From: Haloarchaeobius amylolyticus
GTDB lineage: Archaea; Halobacteriota; Halobacteria; Halobacteriales; Natrialbaceae
Direction: 5' to 3'
Assembly (NCBI RefSeq): GCF_026616195.1
Contig: NZ_JANHDH010000003.1
Span: 310,001-374,000 of the forward strand
Length of the DNA stretch: 64,000 bases
The translations under genes and the position numbers were made by a program. Positions 44,618-53,017 of this stretch are shown in pieces; the stretch's first letter is position 1; the number at the start of each line of letters is the position of its first letter. The notes below the pieces were generated by a model that was given only the letters and a program-made list of their open reading frames with translations, searched no databases and had not been told where the DNA came from.

Positions 44618-45697
44618 ATGGACTCCGACGAGTTGCGGGAGGTCTTGCAGGAGGCGGGACTCTCCCCGTACCAGTCGAAGGCGTACGTGGCCCTGCTGGA
44701 GCTGGGGACCGCCTCCGCCCGGGAGCTGGTGGAGGCGAGCGACGTGCCGGACCCGCGAATCTACGACGTGGTCCGGTCGCTGGAGGACCGGGGGTACGTC
44801 GAGACCTACGAACAGGACACGATGCGAGCACGGGCGCACAGCCCCGCCGACGTGCTCGACGACCTCCAGAACCGTGCCTCCCGGTTCGAGCAGGCCGCCG
44901 ACGAGATCGAGGACCGCTGGGAGCAGCCCGAACTCGACCGCCACGCCGCGAGCATCGTCAAGCGCTTCGAGACGGTCGTCGACCGCGCCCGCCTGTTCAT
45001 CCAGGAGGCCGAGAACCAGATCCAGCTCTCGGCCAGCATCGAACAGTACGAACAGCTCCGGGGCGTCCTCGCCGACGCGCTCGACCGCGGGGTGTACATC
45101 CAGCTCTCCATCTACACGAACCCCGACGACGACGTCGAACTCCCGGCCGAGGAGCAACTCGCCGCGACGACGACGGAGGCGAGACACCGGCCGATCCCCT
45201 CGCCCTTCGTCGCGCTCATCGACCGCCAGAAGGCCTGCTTCGGCCCGCACGAGGACGCGCTGAACGAGTACGGCGTGCTCGTCGACGACCGGATGCACGA
45301 GTACATCTTCCACTGGTACTACTCCAGTTGCCTCTGGGAGATCTGCGACGAGATCTACAGCTCGCGGAACGACGAGCCGCCCATCGAGTACGTCGACGTC
45401 CGGGAGTTCATCAGGGACGTGGAACCGATGTTGCTCGACGACCTGAGTGTCGGCGTCCGGGTCGTCGGCAAGGACGTCTCGACCGGCGAGGAGCGCGAAC
45501 TCGAGGGCGAGGTCGCCGACGTCTTCTACGAGGGCGACGACTACCGGGGGACCCGGGAGATTCCCCTCGCCCAGCTCGCCGGGCGCGCCTCGGTGACCGT
45601 CGCCACCGACGAGGGCGAGTTCACGGTCGGTGGCGAGGGAGCGATGCTCGAGGACGTCGAGGCGATGCGCCTGACCATCACGTCGGCCTCCGAGTGA
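44618..45697 (+). CDS. trmB: TrmB-family sugar-responsive transcriptional regulator
   Basis: A 359-aa regulator. The N-terminal winged helix (about 3-75) has LSPYQSKAYVALLELGTASARELVEASDVPDPRIYDVVRSLEDRGY, the standard TrmB HTH. A coiled linker and a C-terminal TrmB sugar-binding domain follow (about 110-350), with FIQEAENQIQLSASIEQYEQLRGVL and ALIDRQKACFGPHEDALNEYGVLVDDRMHEYIFHWYYSSCLWE. TrmB proteins bind sugars and switch carbohydrate uptake and metabolic genes. It directly precedes the sugar ABC operon on the same strand (178-nt gap), so local control is likely. The known H. salinarum motif TACT-N7/8-GAGTA was not found in that gap. Confidence 0.93.
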   Translation: MDSDELREVLQEAGLSPYQSKAYVALLELGTASARELVEASDVPDPRIYDVVRSLEDRGYVETYEQDTMRARAHSPADVLDDLQNRASRFEQAADEIEDRWEQPELDRHAASIVKRFETVVDRARLFIQEAENQIQLSASIEQYEQLRGVLADALDRGVYIQLSIYTNPDDDVELPAEEQLAATTTEARHRPIPSPFVALIDRQKACFGPHEDALNEYGVLVDDRMHEYIFHWYYSSCLWEICDEIYSSRNDEPPIEYVDVREFIRDVEPMLLDDLSVGVRVVGKDVSTGEERELEGEVADVFYEGDDYRGTREIPLAQLAGRASVTVATDEGEFTVGGEGAMLEDVEAMRLTITSASE

Positions 45698-45824
45698 GAC
45701 TGTCGACGGCGTAGATATCGGATACCATAGCATTTCCGGGAACGAGAACCGCGCCACGCGTGTGCACGAACGATTCGAACATCACAGCGCAGATACACCA
45801 ACGTTTCAATCGGTAGACTACAAC

Positions 45825-45837
45825 GGGTGTTGTACCC
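45825..45837. promoter_or_regulatory. dyad GGGT-GTTGT-ACCC upstream of sugar-binding protein gene
   Basis: Arms GGGT/ACCC around a 5-nt centre sit 7 nt before the TATA element at 45844-45852. The surrounding ACG...CGT extends the symmetry imperfectly. The position directly upstream of TATA/BRE fits a TrmB or other regulator site. Confidence 0.35.
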
Positions 45838-45843
45838 ACGTTA

Positions 45844-45852
45844 TCTATAAAC
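45844..45852 (+). promoter_or_regulatory. TATA box of sugar ABC operon
   Basis: TCTATAAAC lies about 28 nt before the ATG at 45876, predicting a leaderless transcript that starts the sugar transport operon. Confidence 0.65.
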
Positions 45853-45875
45853 CTGAAGCCCAGAAACATGGGAAT

Positions 45876-47402
45876 ATGCCTGCGAATGGTTCGCAAGGGA
45901 GTCGGAGAAGCGCGCGGAAAGTTAGTCGCCGTTCGTTCGTGAAGGTCGCTGGCGCGTCCGGTGTGGGAGTGGGACTCGCCGGCTGTATCTCCAGCAACGA
46001 CGGCGGCGGTGGCGGTGGTGGCGGTGGTGGCGGTGAGGACACCGAGACCGACACCCAGATCAACACCGAGGCACCCGAGGAGGACATCACGGTCCAGTTC
46101 GCCGGTGACTCGAACTTCAAGAAGGTCGAAGGCGAGATCAACAAGATCCTGCACGACAACGGCCTCCCGAGCAACATCACGCTCGAGGTCATCGCCGGCT
46201 CGTTCACCACCGGCGACCGGAAGGCGAAGTACAAGAACATCCTCTCGGCCGGCCAGAAGAAGCCGACCATCATGATGCTGGACAACGGCTGGATGCTGCC
46301 GTTCGTCGTCCGCGGCCAGCTCCAGAACCTCAGCAAGTCCATCCCCTCGGAGATCACCGACAAGGTGATGAACGACTACTTCGAGGCCAGCGTCTCGACG
46401 GCCACGATGGACGGGGACCTGTACGGTATCCCGCTGTTCACCGACGTCCCGACCATCCACTACCGCAAGGACCTGGTCGAGCAGGCCGGCTACGACCCGG
46501 ACAACAACGGCTGGGCGACCGAGCCCATGAGCTGGTCGAAGTTCTCCGAGGTCATCCGCACCACGATGGACGAGACGGGGAAGGACGGCTTCACGTGGCA
46601 GGGCAAGGCCTACGAGGGCCTCTCCTGCTGTGCCTTCAACGAGTTCATGAGCACCCAGGGCGGCGCCTACTTCGGCAGCCTCGACAACCTCTTCGGCCCG
46701 GTCGGGGACCGCCCCATCACCGTGAACGAAGAGCCCGTCATCCGCTCGCTGAAGATGATGCGGACGTTCATCCACGGCAACGACGACCCGCAGGCCCTCG
46801 ACTCGATCACGGGCAACATCTCGCCGCAGGCCGTCGTCCAGATGACCGAAGAGCCGTCGCGTGAACCCTTCACGAACGGCGAGGCCATCGCCAACCGCAA
46901 CTGGCCGTACTCCATCGTCATCAACGGCGCGGAGGACGCCTTCGGCAAGGACCTCGGCGTGATGCCGATCCCGTACGGCGTCGAGGAAGGCCAGGCCAAG
47001 TACGACGGCGTCGGCGGGACCTGTTCCGCCCTCGGTGGCTGGCACCTCGGCATCAACCCGAACTCGACGGACACCCAGAAGCAGGCCGCCGTCCAGATCT
47101 TCAAGGCGATCACGAAGCAGGACGCACAGCTGCGCCTGTTCGAGCTCGGTGGCTGGATCCCGCCGGTGCCGTCCGTCTTCGAGAACAAGAAGGCCCAGGA
47201 GCTGGACATCATCGGTCGCTACCTCGACACCCTGAAGGTCGGTGGCCAGAACATGGTCCCGCGCCCGGTCACCCGCGTCTGGGGGCAGGAGTCCACCCAG
47301 ATCTCGAAGGAGGTCAACGCGACCATCCAGCAGAACAAGACGCCGGCCAAGGCGATGGAGAGCCTGGCCGCGTCCCTGAAGCAGATCGAGAACAGCGTCT
47401 AA
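45876..47402 (+). CDS. sugar ABC transporter substrate-binding lipoprotein (family 1)
   Basis: A 508-aa exported binding protein. The N-terminus has SRRSFVKVAGASGVGVGLAGC, a twin-arginine signal plus lipobox, followed by an unusual run of eleven glycines and an acidic linker (to about residue 70). The SBP_bac_1-type domain continues to the end, with GDLYGIPLFTDVPTIHYRKDLVEQAGYD typical of sugar binders and RNWPYSIVINGAED later. It captures a carbohydrate outside the cell for the two permeases directly downstream. The start is set by the TATA at 45844; the 5' end of the frame further upstream is not used. The glycine run is coded by repeated GGN triplets at about 46003-46035. Confidence 0.92.
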   Translation: MPANGSQGSRRSARKVSRRSFVKVAGASGVGVGLAGCISSNDGGGGGGGGGGGEDTETDTQINTEAPEEDITVQFAGDSNFKKVEGEINKILHDNGLPSNITLEVIAGSFTTGDRKAKYKNILSAGQKKPTIMMLDNGWMLPFVVRGQLQNLSKSIPSEITDKVMNDYFEASVSTATMDGDLYGIPLFTDVPTIHYRKDLVEQAGYDPDNNGWATEPMSWSKFSEVIRTTMDETGKDGFTWQGKAYEGLSCCAFNEFMSTQGGAYFGSLDNLFGPVGDRPITVNEEPVIRSLKMMRTFIHGNDDPQALDSITGNISPQAVVQMTEEPSREPFTNGEAIANRNWPYSIVINGAEDAFGKDLGVMPIPYGVEEGQAKYDGVGGTCSALGGWHLGINPNSTDTQKQAAVQIFKAITKQDAQLRLFELGGWIPPVPSVFENKKAQELDIIGRYLDTLKVGGQNMVPRPVTRVWGQESTQISKEVNATIQQNKTPAKAMESLAASLKQIENSV

Positions 47403-47420
47403 CGGACCTGAGAGAGAACA

Positions 47421-48440
47421 ATGGCAGCAGAATCCGAAACACACTCAGGGCCGCTGCGTGAGAGCCAGCGATCGGGCCCGTACGCGTCCGCGATCCGCTG
47501 GATGGAGAACCTCAGCGAGGCGCAGTTCGCGTACCTCCTGCTCACGCCAGCGTTGCTGTTGCTCGCCGTGATCGCGGTGTGGCCACTACTGAGTACGTTC
47601 CGAATGTCGCTGTTCGCGGACGACCTCGCCGCCGCTGGGCAGGTCGGTAGCTTCGTGGGTGTCGAGAACTACGTCGGACTGCTCACCGGCGAGAAGAACG
47701 CGCTGATGCCGTCGCCGTTCATCCCGACCGAGTTGTCGGTCGACGCGTTCTTCAACAGCGCACTCACGGTGACGCTCATCTTCACCGTGGCTGGCGTCTT
47801 CTTCGAGACCATCATCGGCTTCGGCCAGGCACTGGTCCTCGACCAGGACTTCGCCGGTCGCCGGTGGGTTCGCGTCGCCATCATCATCCCGTGGGCGGTG
47901 CCCATCGTCGTGCAGGGGATGATCTTCTTCCTGATGTTCCAGCCGGGCATCGGGTTCCTCATCGGCGGGGAGCAGAACCCGACGATACTCCAGACGTTGG
48001 GTCCGTTCTCGTTCTCGCCGTTCGCGAACACCATCGACTCGACGCTCATCGTCATCGTCGCCGACATCTGGAAGACCTCTGCGTTCATGGCCCTGCTCAT
48101 CCTCGCGGGCCTGCAGAGCATCGACCGGAACCTGTACGAGGTCGCACGCGTCGCCGGCGCCTCGCCGTGGCAGCGCTTCAAGTACATCACGGCGCCGCTC
48201 ATCCTGCCGACCATCCTCGTCGCCATGCTGTTCCGCACCATCCAGGCGATGCGGGTGTACGGTATCATCGAGACGGTGTCGGGCTGTTCGACGGTGCCGT
48301 CGCTGTCGTGTCTCGTCATCTCGACGTTCAACAACAACCTCATCGCGACCTCAGCCACGGTCGCGTTCGTGACGGCGGGCATCATCGGCCTGGTCGTCAC
48401 GGTCTACATCATCGGGTACGCCCGGGAGGACATGGCATGA
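47421..48440 (+). CDS. sugar ABC transporter permease, MalF/UgpA type
   Basis: A 339-aa permease with about six or seven membrane segments: FAYLLLTPALLLLAVIAVWPLL first, later FFETIIGFGQALVLDQDFAGRRWVRVAIIIPWAVPIVVQG. The coupling loop is at YEVARVAGASPWQRFKYITAPLILPTI (EAA-type). A Cys pair in TVSGCSTVPSLSCLV is unusual. The next permease start overlaps its stop (ATGA). It forms the pore for the same sugar as the binding protein 18 nt upstream. Confidence 0.92.
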   Translation: MAAESETHSGPLRESQRSGPYASAIRWMENLSEAQFAYLLLTPALLLLAVIAVWPLLSTFRMSLFADDLAAAGQVGSFVGVENYVGLLTGEKNALMPSPFIPTELSVDAFFNSALTVTLIFTVAGVFFETIIGFGQALVLDQDFAGRRWVRVAIIIPWAVPIVVQGMIFFLMFQPGIGFLIGGEQNPTILQTLGPFSFSPFANTIDSTLIVIVADIWKTSAFMALLILAGLQSIDRNLYEVARVAGASPWQRFKYITAPLILPTILVAMLFRTIQAMRVYGIIETVSGCSTVPSLSCLVISTFNNNLIATSATVAFVTAGIIGLVVTVYIIGYAREDMA

Positions 48441-49423
48441 GTACCGACGACTCCACGCAGACGAATCCGTTCGGTGGCGAAGACGGGGACGCCGAGCTGA
48501 AGCGCGGCCCGTTCCAGCGCTGGGTGGACCGCTCCATCCAGGACCCGCAGCGGGTCTACCGCTCGATGTTCTACGTGGTGACGATATTCTTCCTCACCAC
48601 GACGCTGTTCCCGTTCTACTGGCTGCTGATACTGGCACTGACGCCGACCGGTCCGAGCGGGACCCTGCCCGAGATCGGCCTCCTGCCGAACGGGTTCGCC
48701 ATCGACACCTTCACGCTGGTGTTCGAGACGATACCGTTCTTACGCTACATGTTCAACAGCCTGTTCCTCGCGACCGCCACCACGGTCATCGTGCTGGTGC
48801 TCGCGAGCCTCGCAGGCTACGTGTTCGGGCGGCTGGAGTTCCCCGGACGGCGAGCACTCATGCTGCTCGTGCTCGCCATCTCGTACTTCCCGCCGGCGGC
48901 GTTCTTCCTGCCGCTGTGGGACCTGTTCAACGGGAACGTCAGCCTCTCGCTGCTCGGATACACCGTCTCGAGCCCGGTGCTGTACAATACGCCCGGCTCG
49001 ATGATGCTCCCGTTCAGCGCGCTGTTCATGCCCCTGTCCATCTTCATCCTGACGACGTTCTACGGCCAGATTCCGGACGGCCTCGAGGACGCCGCCAGGA
49101 TCGAGGGGACCACGCGGCTCGGGGCGCTGTTCCGCGTCATCGTCCCGCTGTCGGCACCCGGTGTGGCGACGGCAGGCGTGCTGACGTTCATCGCGGTGTA
49201 CAACGAGTTCTTCTTCTCGTTCCTGATGACCTCGGGCGAGGCGGAGAACTGGGCACCGGTCGTGGCTGGTATCCTCCAGCTCCGCCGGGCCGGGCAGTTC
49301 CAGACCACGTACAACGCGATGGCTGCGGCAAGTATCGTCGCTGTGCTACCCGTCACCATCCTGGTCGTGGTGGCACAGGAGAAGATCGTCAGCGGGCTCA
49401 CCTCAGGAGCACTCAAGGAGTAA
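48437..49423 (+). CDS. sugar ABC transporter permease, MalG/UgpE type
   Basis: A 328-aa permease with an acidic N-terminal tail of about 35 residues, then six membrane segments beginning FYVVTIFFLTTTLFPFYWLL. The coupling loop is GLEDAARIEGTTRLGALFRVIVPLSAPGVATAG. The ATG at 48437 overlaps the preceding stop by 4 nt; the longer frame starting at 47864 is only an antitypical extension and was rejected. It partners the MalF-type permease. Confidence 0.92.
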   Translation: MSTDDSTQTNPFGGEDGDAELKRGPFQRWVDRSIQDPQRVYRSMFYVVTIFFLTTTLFPFYWLLILALTPTGPSGTLPEIGLLPNGFAIDTFTLVFETIPFLRYMFNSLFLATATTVIVLVLASLAGYVFGRLEFPGRRALMLLVLAISYFPPAAFFLPLWDLFNGNVSLSLLGYTVSSPVLYNTPGSMMLPFSALFMPLSIFILTTFYGQIPDGLEDAARIEGTTRLGALFRVIVPLSAPGVATAGVLTFIAVYNEFFFSFLMTSGEAENWAPVVAGILQLRRAGQFQTTYNAMAAASIVAVLPVTILVVVAQEKIVSGLTSGALKE

Positions 49424-49429
49424 GAGACA

Positions 49430-50590
49430 ATGGCACGTGTCCAACTGAACGACGTCGTCAAGCAGTACAGCGACGTGACGGCGGTCGACAACATGAACCT
49501 CGACATCAACGACGGCGAGTTCGTTACGCTCGTCGGTCCGTCGGGGTGTGGGAAGTCGACCACGATGGAGACCATCGCCGGACTCACCAAGCCGACGTCC
49601 GGTCAGGTCCTCATCGGCGATACCGACGTCACGAACTATCCACCGAAAGACCGCGGGGTCGCGATGGTCTTCCAGAACATCGCGCTGTTCCCGCACATGG
49701 ACGTCTACGACAACATCAGTTTCGGGCTGCGGTTGCGTGACTTCGACAAGGAGGAGATCGACCGTCGCGTCGAACACGCGGCGTCGGTCGTCCAGCTCGA
49801 AGGCATGCTGGACCGCCAGCCCGACGAGATGTCCGGCGGCCAGCGCCAACGCGTCGCCATCGCCCGCGCCATCGTCCGGAACCCCGCAGTGTTCCTGATG
49901 GACGAGCCGCTGGCGAACCTCGACGCGAAGCTTCGCGTCCACATGCGGACGGAGCTCCAGCGCCTGCACAAGGAGCTGGACACCACCATCATCTACGTCA
50001 CGCACGACCAGGCGGAGGCGATGACGATGTCCGACCGCATCGCGGTCATCAACGACGGGAAGCTCCAGCAGATCGACCCGCCGCTGGTGTGTTACAACGA
50101 GCCGGAGAACCTGTTCGTCGCCGGCTTCATCGGGTCGCCGTCGATGAACTTCATCGAGGGCGAGGTGACGAGTGGTGGCTTCACGTCCGAGTACATCAAC
50201 GTCTCGTTCGACCCGGCGGACTTCGGCGTCGAACCCGGCGACCAGGTCACCCTCGGCGTCCGGCCGGAGGACGTCTACCGCGAGGAGGACGAACGCAAGG
50301 TCACCGACCCGACCAGCCCGGTCCAGACGATGACTGACGTCCTCGAACCCATGGGGAACGAGATCTTCGTCTACCTCACGTACGGGAGCGAGGCGACCTC
50401 GGGCATGCAGGAGGAAGGCGACGACCGCCTGCTGATGAGCGTCGACCCGGACACGGAGATCGACGAGGACCAGGACCAGTCGGTCGTCCTCGACCGGTCG
50501 AGACTCCACCTGTTCGACACCGCATCGGGTGAGGCCATCGTCCACGGCCTCTCGCAGGCGGTCGAGAAGGAGGCACGCACGGGTGACTGA
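49430..50590 (+). CDS. sugar ABC transporter ATP-binding protein, MalK/UgpC type
   Basis: A 386-aa ATPase. Walker A is GPSGCGKST, the Q-loop is VFQNIALFPHM, the signature is MSGGQRQR, Walker B is VFLMDEPLANLDAKL and the H-loop is VTHDQAEAMTMSDR. The C-terminal OB-type TOBE region (about 245-380) with TLGVRPEDVY and GNEIFVYL is typical of the MalK/UgpC group, including possible regulatory contacts. It energises the two permeases. The gap to the previous gene is 6 nt. The small membrane-protein gene follows 2 nt after the stop. Confidence 0.94.
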   Translation: MARVQLNDVVKQYSDVTAVDNMNLDINDGEFVTLVGPSGCGKSTTMETIAGLTKPTSGQVLIGDTDVTNYPPKDRGVAMVFQNIALFPHMDVYDNISFGLRLRDFDKEEIDRRVEHAASVVQLEGMLDRQPDEMSGGQRQRVAIARAIVRNPAVFLMDEPLANLDAKLRVHMRTELQRLHKELDTTIIYVTHDQAEAMTMSDRIAVINDGKLQQIDPPLVCYNEPENLFVAGFIGSPSMNFIEGEVTSGGFTSEYINVSFDPADFGVEPGDQVTLGVRPEDVYREEDERKVTDPTSPVQTMTDVLEPMGNEIFVYLTYGSEATSGMQEEGDDRLLMSVDPDTEIDEDQDQSVVLDRSRLHLFDTASGEAIVHGLSQAVEKEARTGD

Positions 50591-50592
50591 CG

Positions 50593-50796
50593 ATGGTGAG
50601 TGACGCCGCACTCCTGTACTTCGGGGCAGGAACGCTCCTGTTCTTCTTCTGGGTCTACGGCATCGCGTCGTTCGTCCTGGACCTGAAGAACAAGATCATC
50701 CCCGGTATCAGGCAGTACATGCGGGGTCGCCGCCGCCAGCGGGAAGCCGCACAGCGCGAGCAGGAACGCGAAGAGAAAGAGAAGCAGTTGCTGTAG
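50593..50796 (+). CDS. 67-aa single-pass membrane protein within the sugar operon
   Basis: A short protein (MVSDAALLYFGAGTLLFFFW...) with one N-terminal hydrophobic segment (about 4-30). A basic/charged helical tail follows (RGRRRQREAAQREQEREEKE), likely an amphipathic or coiled-coil cytoplasmic helix. It starts 2 nt after the ATPase stop, so it is co-translated with the transporter. No family recognised. A role as an accessory or regulatory subunit of the importer is inferred from position; a chance frame is unlikely given its composition and spacing. Confidence 0.75.
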   Translation: MVSDAALLYFGAGTLLFFFWVYGIASFVLDLKNKIIPGIRQYMRGRRRQREAAQREQEREEKEKQLL

Positions 50797-50876
50797 CTCG
50801 ACCGGAGGCCTTTCGGCCCTCGGCCGTCTCCATTCCGCGACAGATAGCTTCGACGACACTGAGAGACAACTGAACC

Positions 50877-52004
50877 ATGAACGACGACACAGACGACGAC
50901 ACGATACGGATAGGCATCGTGGGCCTCGGTGGCATCGCCCGGCACCACGCCGACCACCTGAAGGCCCTGACGAACGACGACGACATCGCTGCTGACCTGG
51001 TCGGTGGCATGGACATCGTGGGTGACGCCCGCGACGCCTTCGAGGCGGACTACGGCGTCCCGACCTACGAGGACGCGGCGGACCTCTACGAGACGGCCGA
51101 CGCGGTCATCGTGACCACGCCGAACCGGTTCCACGAGGAGTACGTGACGAGCGCGCTCGAGGCCGGCCTCGACGTGCTGGTCGAGAAGCCACTCGCCCAC
51201 ACCGTCGAGAGCGCCGAGCGCGTCGCCGCGGCCGCCCGCGACGCGGACGGGTTCTGTATGGTGGGCTTCCACCACCGGTTCGCGCCGACGGTCGAGGTGC
51301 TGAAAGAACAGCAGGCTCGCGGACGCTTCGGCGACGTGTACCACGTCGAGGCGAACTACATCCGACGCCGGGGCGTCCCCGGTCGCGGGTCGTGGTTCAC
51401 CGACTCCTCGGTCGCGGGCGGTGGCTCGCTCATCGACATCGGCGCACACGCCATCGACCTCGCGATGCACATGCTCGACTACCCCGAGGTCGTCGAGGTC
51501 ACGGGCGAGACGCGCTCGATATTCGGTGGCCGCGACGACTACACCTACCTCCACATGTGGGGCAAGGACAGCGACGGTGACTTCGACGTCGACGACTCGG
51601 CACAGGCGTTCGTCCGGTTCGAGGACGGCCAGACGCTCGCGCTGGAGACGGCCTGGGCGTCGAACCGCCCGCCGACGCAGACCTACGTGCTGCAGGGGAC
51701 CGAGGCCGGCGCGACCGTCGACCGCGAGGCGGAGACGCTGACCGTCCACGAGGCACAGGACGTCGGCGGGCCGCACTTCTCGGACAGCGAGATAACGACC
51801 CGGGAGGAGCCCGCCCACCGCAAGGAGCAACGCGCCTTCATCGAGGCGGTCGCCCGCGGTGAGCCGCCCGAGCGCAACACCGTCGAGCAGGCGCTGACGG
51901 TCCAGCGCATCATGGGCGCCATCTACGAGTCCGCAGAGCGCGGCGAGGCGGTCTCGCTGCGCGACGACCGGGACCAGGAGCCCGCACTGACACCCTCGGA
52001 CTGA
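50877..52004 (+). CDS. Gfo/Idh/MocA-family oxidoreductase
   Basis: A 375-aa NAD(P)-dependent sugar oxidoreductase. The Rossmann motif is IGIVGLGGIARHHADHL (GxGxxA), with the family motif EKPLAHTVESAE. The C-terminal sugar-binding domain has the catalytic-region segment GGSLIDIGAHAIDLAMHMLDY (D...H). It probably oxidises or reduces a sugar or sugar acid at a hydroxyl, in the cytoplasm. It follows the transporter genes with an 80-nt gap. Its layout with a second family member and a TIM-barrel isomerase resembles inositol- or keto-sugar-degrading gene sets. The ATG at 50877 was chosen. Confidence 0.92.
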   Translation: MNDDTDDDTIRIGIVGLGGIARHHADHLKALTNDDDIAADLVGGMDIVGDARDAFEADYGVPTYEDAADLYETADAVIVTTPNRFHEEYVTSALEAGLDVLVEKPLAHTVESAERVAAAARDADGFCMVGFHHRFAPTVEVLKEQQARGRFGDVYHVEANYIRRRGVPGRGSWFTDSSVAGGGSLIDIGAHAIDLAMHMLDYPEVVEVTGETRSIFGGRDDYTYLHMWGKDSDGDFDVDDSAQAFVRFEDGQTLALETAWASNRPPTQTYVLQGTEAGATVDREAETLTVHEAQDVGGPHFSDSEITTREEPAHRKEQRAFIEAVARGEPPERNTVEQALTVQRIMGAIYESAERGEAVSLRDDRDQEPALTPSD

Positions 52005-52045
52005 ACCGACAGCCAACCAGCGACCACCACCACTCAACACGACAC

Positions 52046-53014
52046 ATGGACATCGGCGTACTCACCGTCCCGCTCGGACAGGAACCGCTCGAAGACGCAC
52101 TCGACTACCTCGCCGGCATCGGCGTCGACGCGGTCGAGATCGGCTGTGGGGGCTACCCCGGCACCGACCACCTCGACCGCGAGGCGTTGCTCGACGACGA
52201 GGCCGCCCAGGCCGACCTCCTCGACCTCGTCGACGAGTACGGCCTGCGCATCAGCGCGCTCGCGACGCACAACAACCCCCTCCACCCGGACGCCGAGGAG
52301 GCGGACCGGGCCGACCGCGAACTCCGCGAGGCCATCACGCTCGCCGGCCAGCTCGACGTGAACACGGTGACGTGCTTCTCGGGGCTGCCCGCGGGGAGTC
52401 CGTCGGGCGAGGTCCCGAACTGGATCACCGCGCCGTGGCCGCCGGAGCACGCCGAGGCACTGGACTACCAGTGGGACCTCGCCGTCGACTACTGGTCGGA
52501 CGTCGCCGACCACGCCGAATCGGAGGGCGTCGACGTGGCCATCGAGATGCACCCGAACATGCTGGTGTACCAGCCCGACACGATGCTCCGCCTGCGCGAG
52601 GCGACGGGCGAGCGCATCGGCGCGAACTTCGACCCCTCGCACCTCTACTGGCAGGGCATCGACGCGACCGAGGCCATCCGCTACCTCGGTGACGAGGACG
52701 CCATCCACCACGTCCACGCAAAGGACACGCGGGTCTACGACCACCACGCCAGACGCAAGGGCGTGCTGGACAACACCTCCTACGCCGAGGGCCAGGACCG
52801 CTCGTGGATCTTCCGCTCCATCGGCTACGGCCACGGCGAGGAGCACTGGAAGGACATCGTGTCGACCCTGCGGATGGTCGGCTACGAGGGTGCCCTCAGC
52901 ATCGAGCACGAGGACGCGCTGACCAGTTCCCGCGAGGGGCTGGAGAAGGGTGTCGACGTGCTCCGGCGCGCCGTCTTCGAGACGACCCCCGGCGACGCCT
53001 ACTGGGCGGAGTGA
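52046..53014 (+). CDS. sugar phosphate isomerase/epimerase (xylose isomerase-like TIM barrel)
   Basis: A 322-aa AP-endonuclease-2/xylose-isomerase-like TIM barrel. It begins MDIGVLTVPLGQEPLEDALDYLAGIGVDAVEIGCGG and carries metal-ligand Glu/His candidates in VAIEMHPNMLVYQP, GANFDPSHLYWQGID, HHVHAKDTRVY and ALSIEHEDAL. In this family such residues bind a divalent metal used to isomerise or epimerise keto sugars, or to cleave 3-keto-glycosides. It is separated by 3 nt from the next oxidoreductase gene, so it is closely coupled. Exact chemistry is not readable. Confidence 0.9.
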   Translation: MDIGVLTVPLGQEPLEDALDYLAGIGVDAVEIGCGGYPGTDHLDREALLDDEAAQADLLDLVDEYGLRISALATHNNPLHPDAEEADRADRELREAITLAGQLDVNTVTCFSGLPAGSPSGEVPNWITAPWPPEHAEALDYQWDLAVDYWSDVADHAESEGVDVAIEMHPNMLVYQPDTMLRLREATGERIGANFDPSHLYWQGIDATEAIRYLGDEDAIHHVHAKDTRVYDHHARRKGVLDNTSYAEGQDRSWIFRSIGYGHGEEHWKDIVSTLRMVGYEGALSIEHEDALTSSREGLEKGVDVLRRAVFETTPGDAYWAE

Positions 53015-53017
53015 ACC

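Noticed and set aside
45678-47444. 588-codon open frame on the minus strand
   Set aside because: Complement of the sugar-binding protein gene, which has a clear signal, lipobox and promoter.
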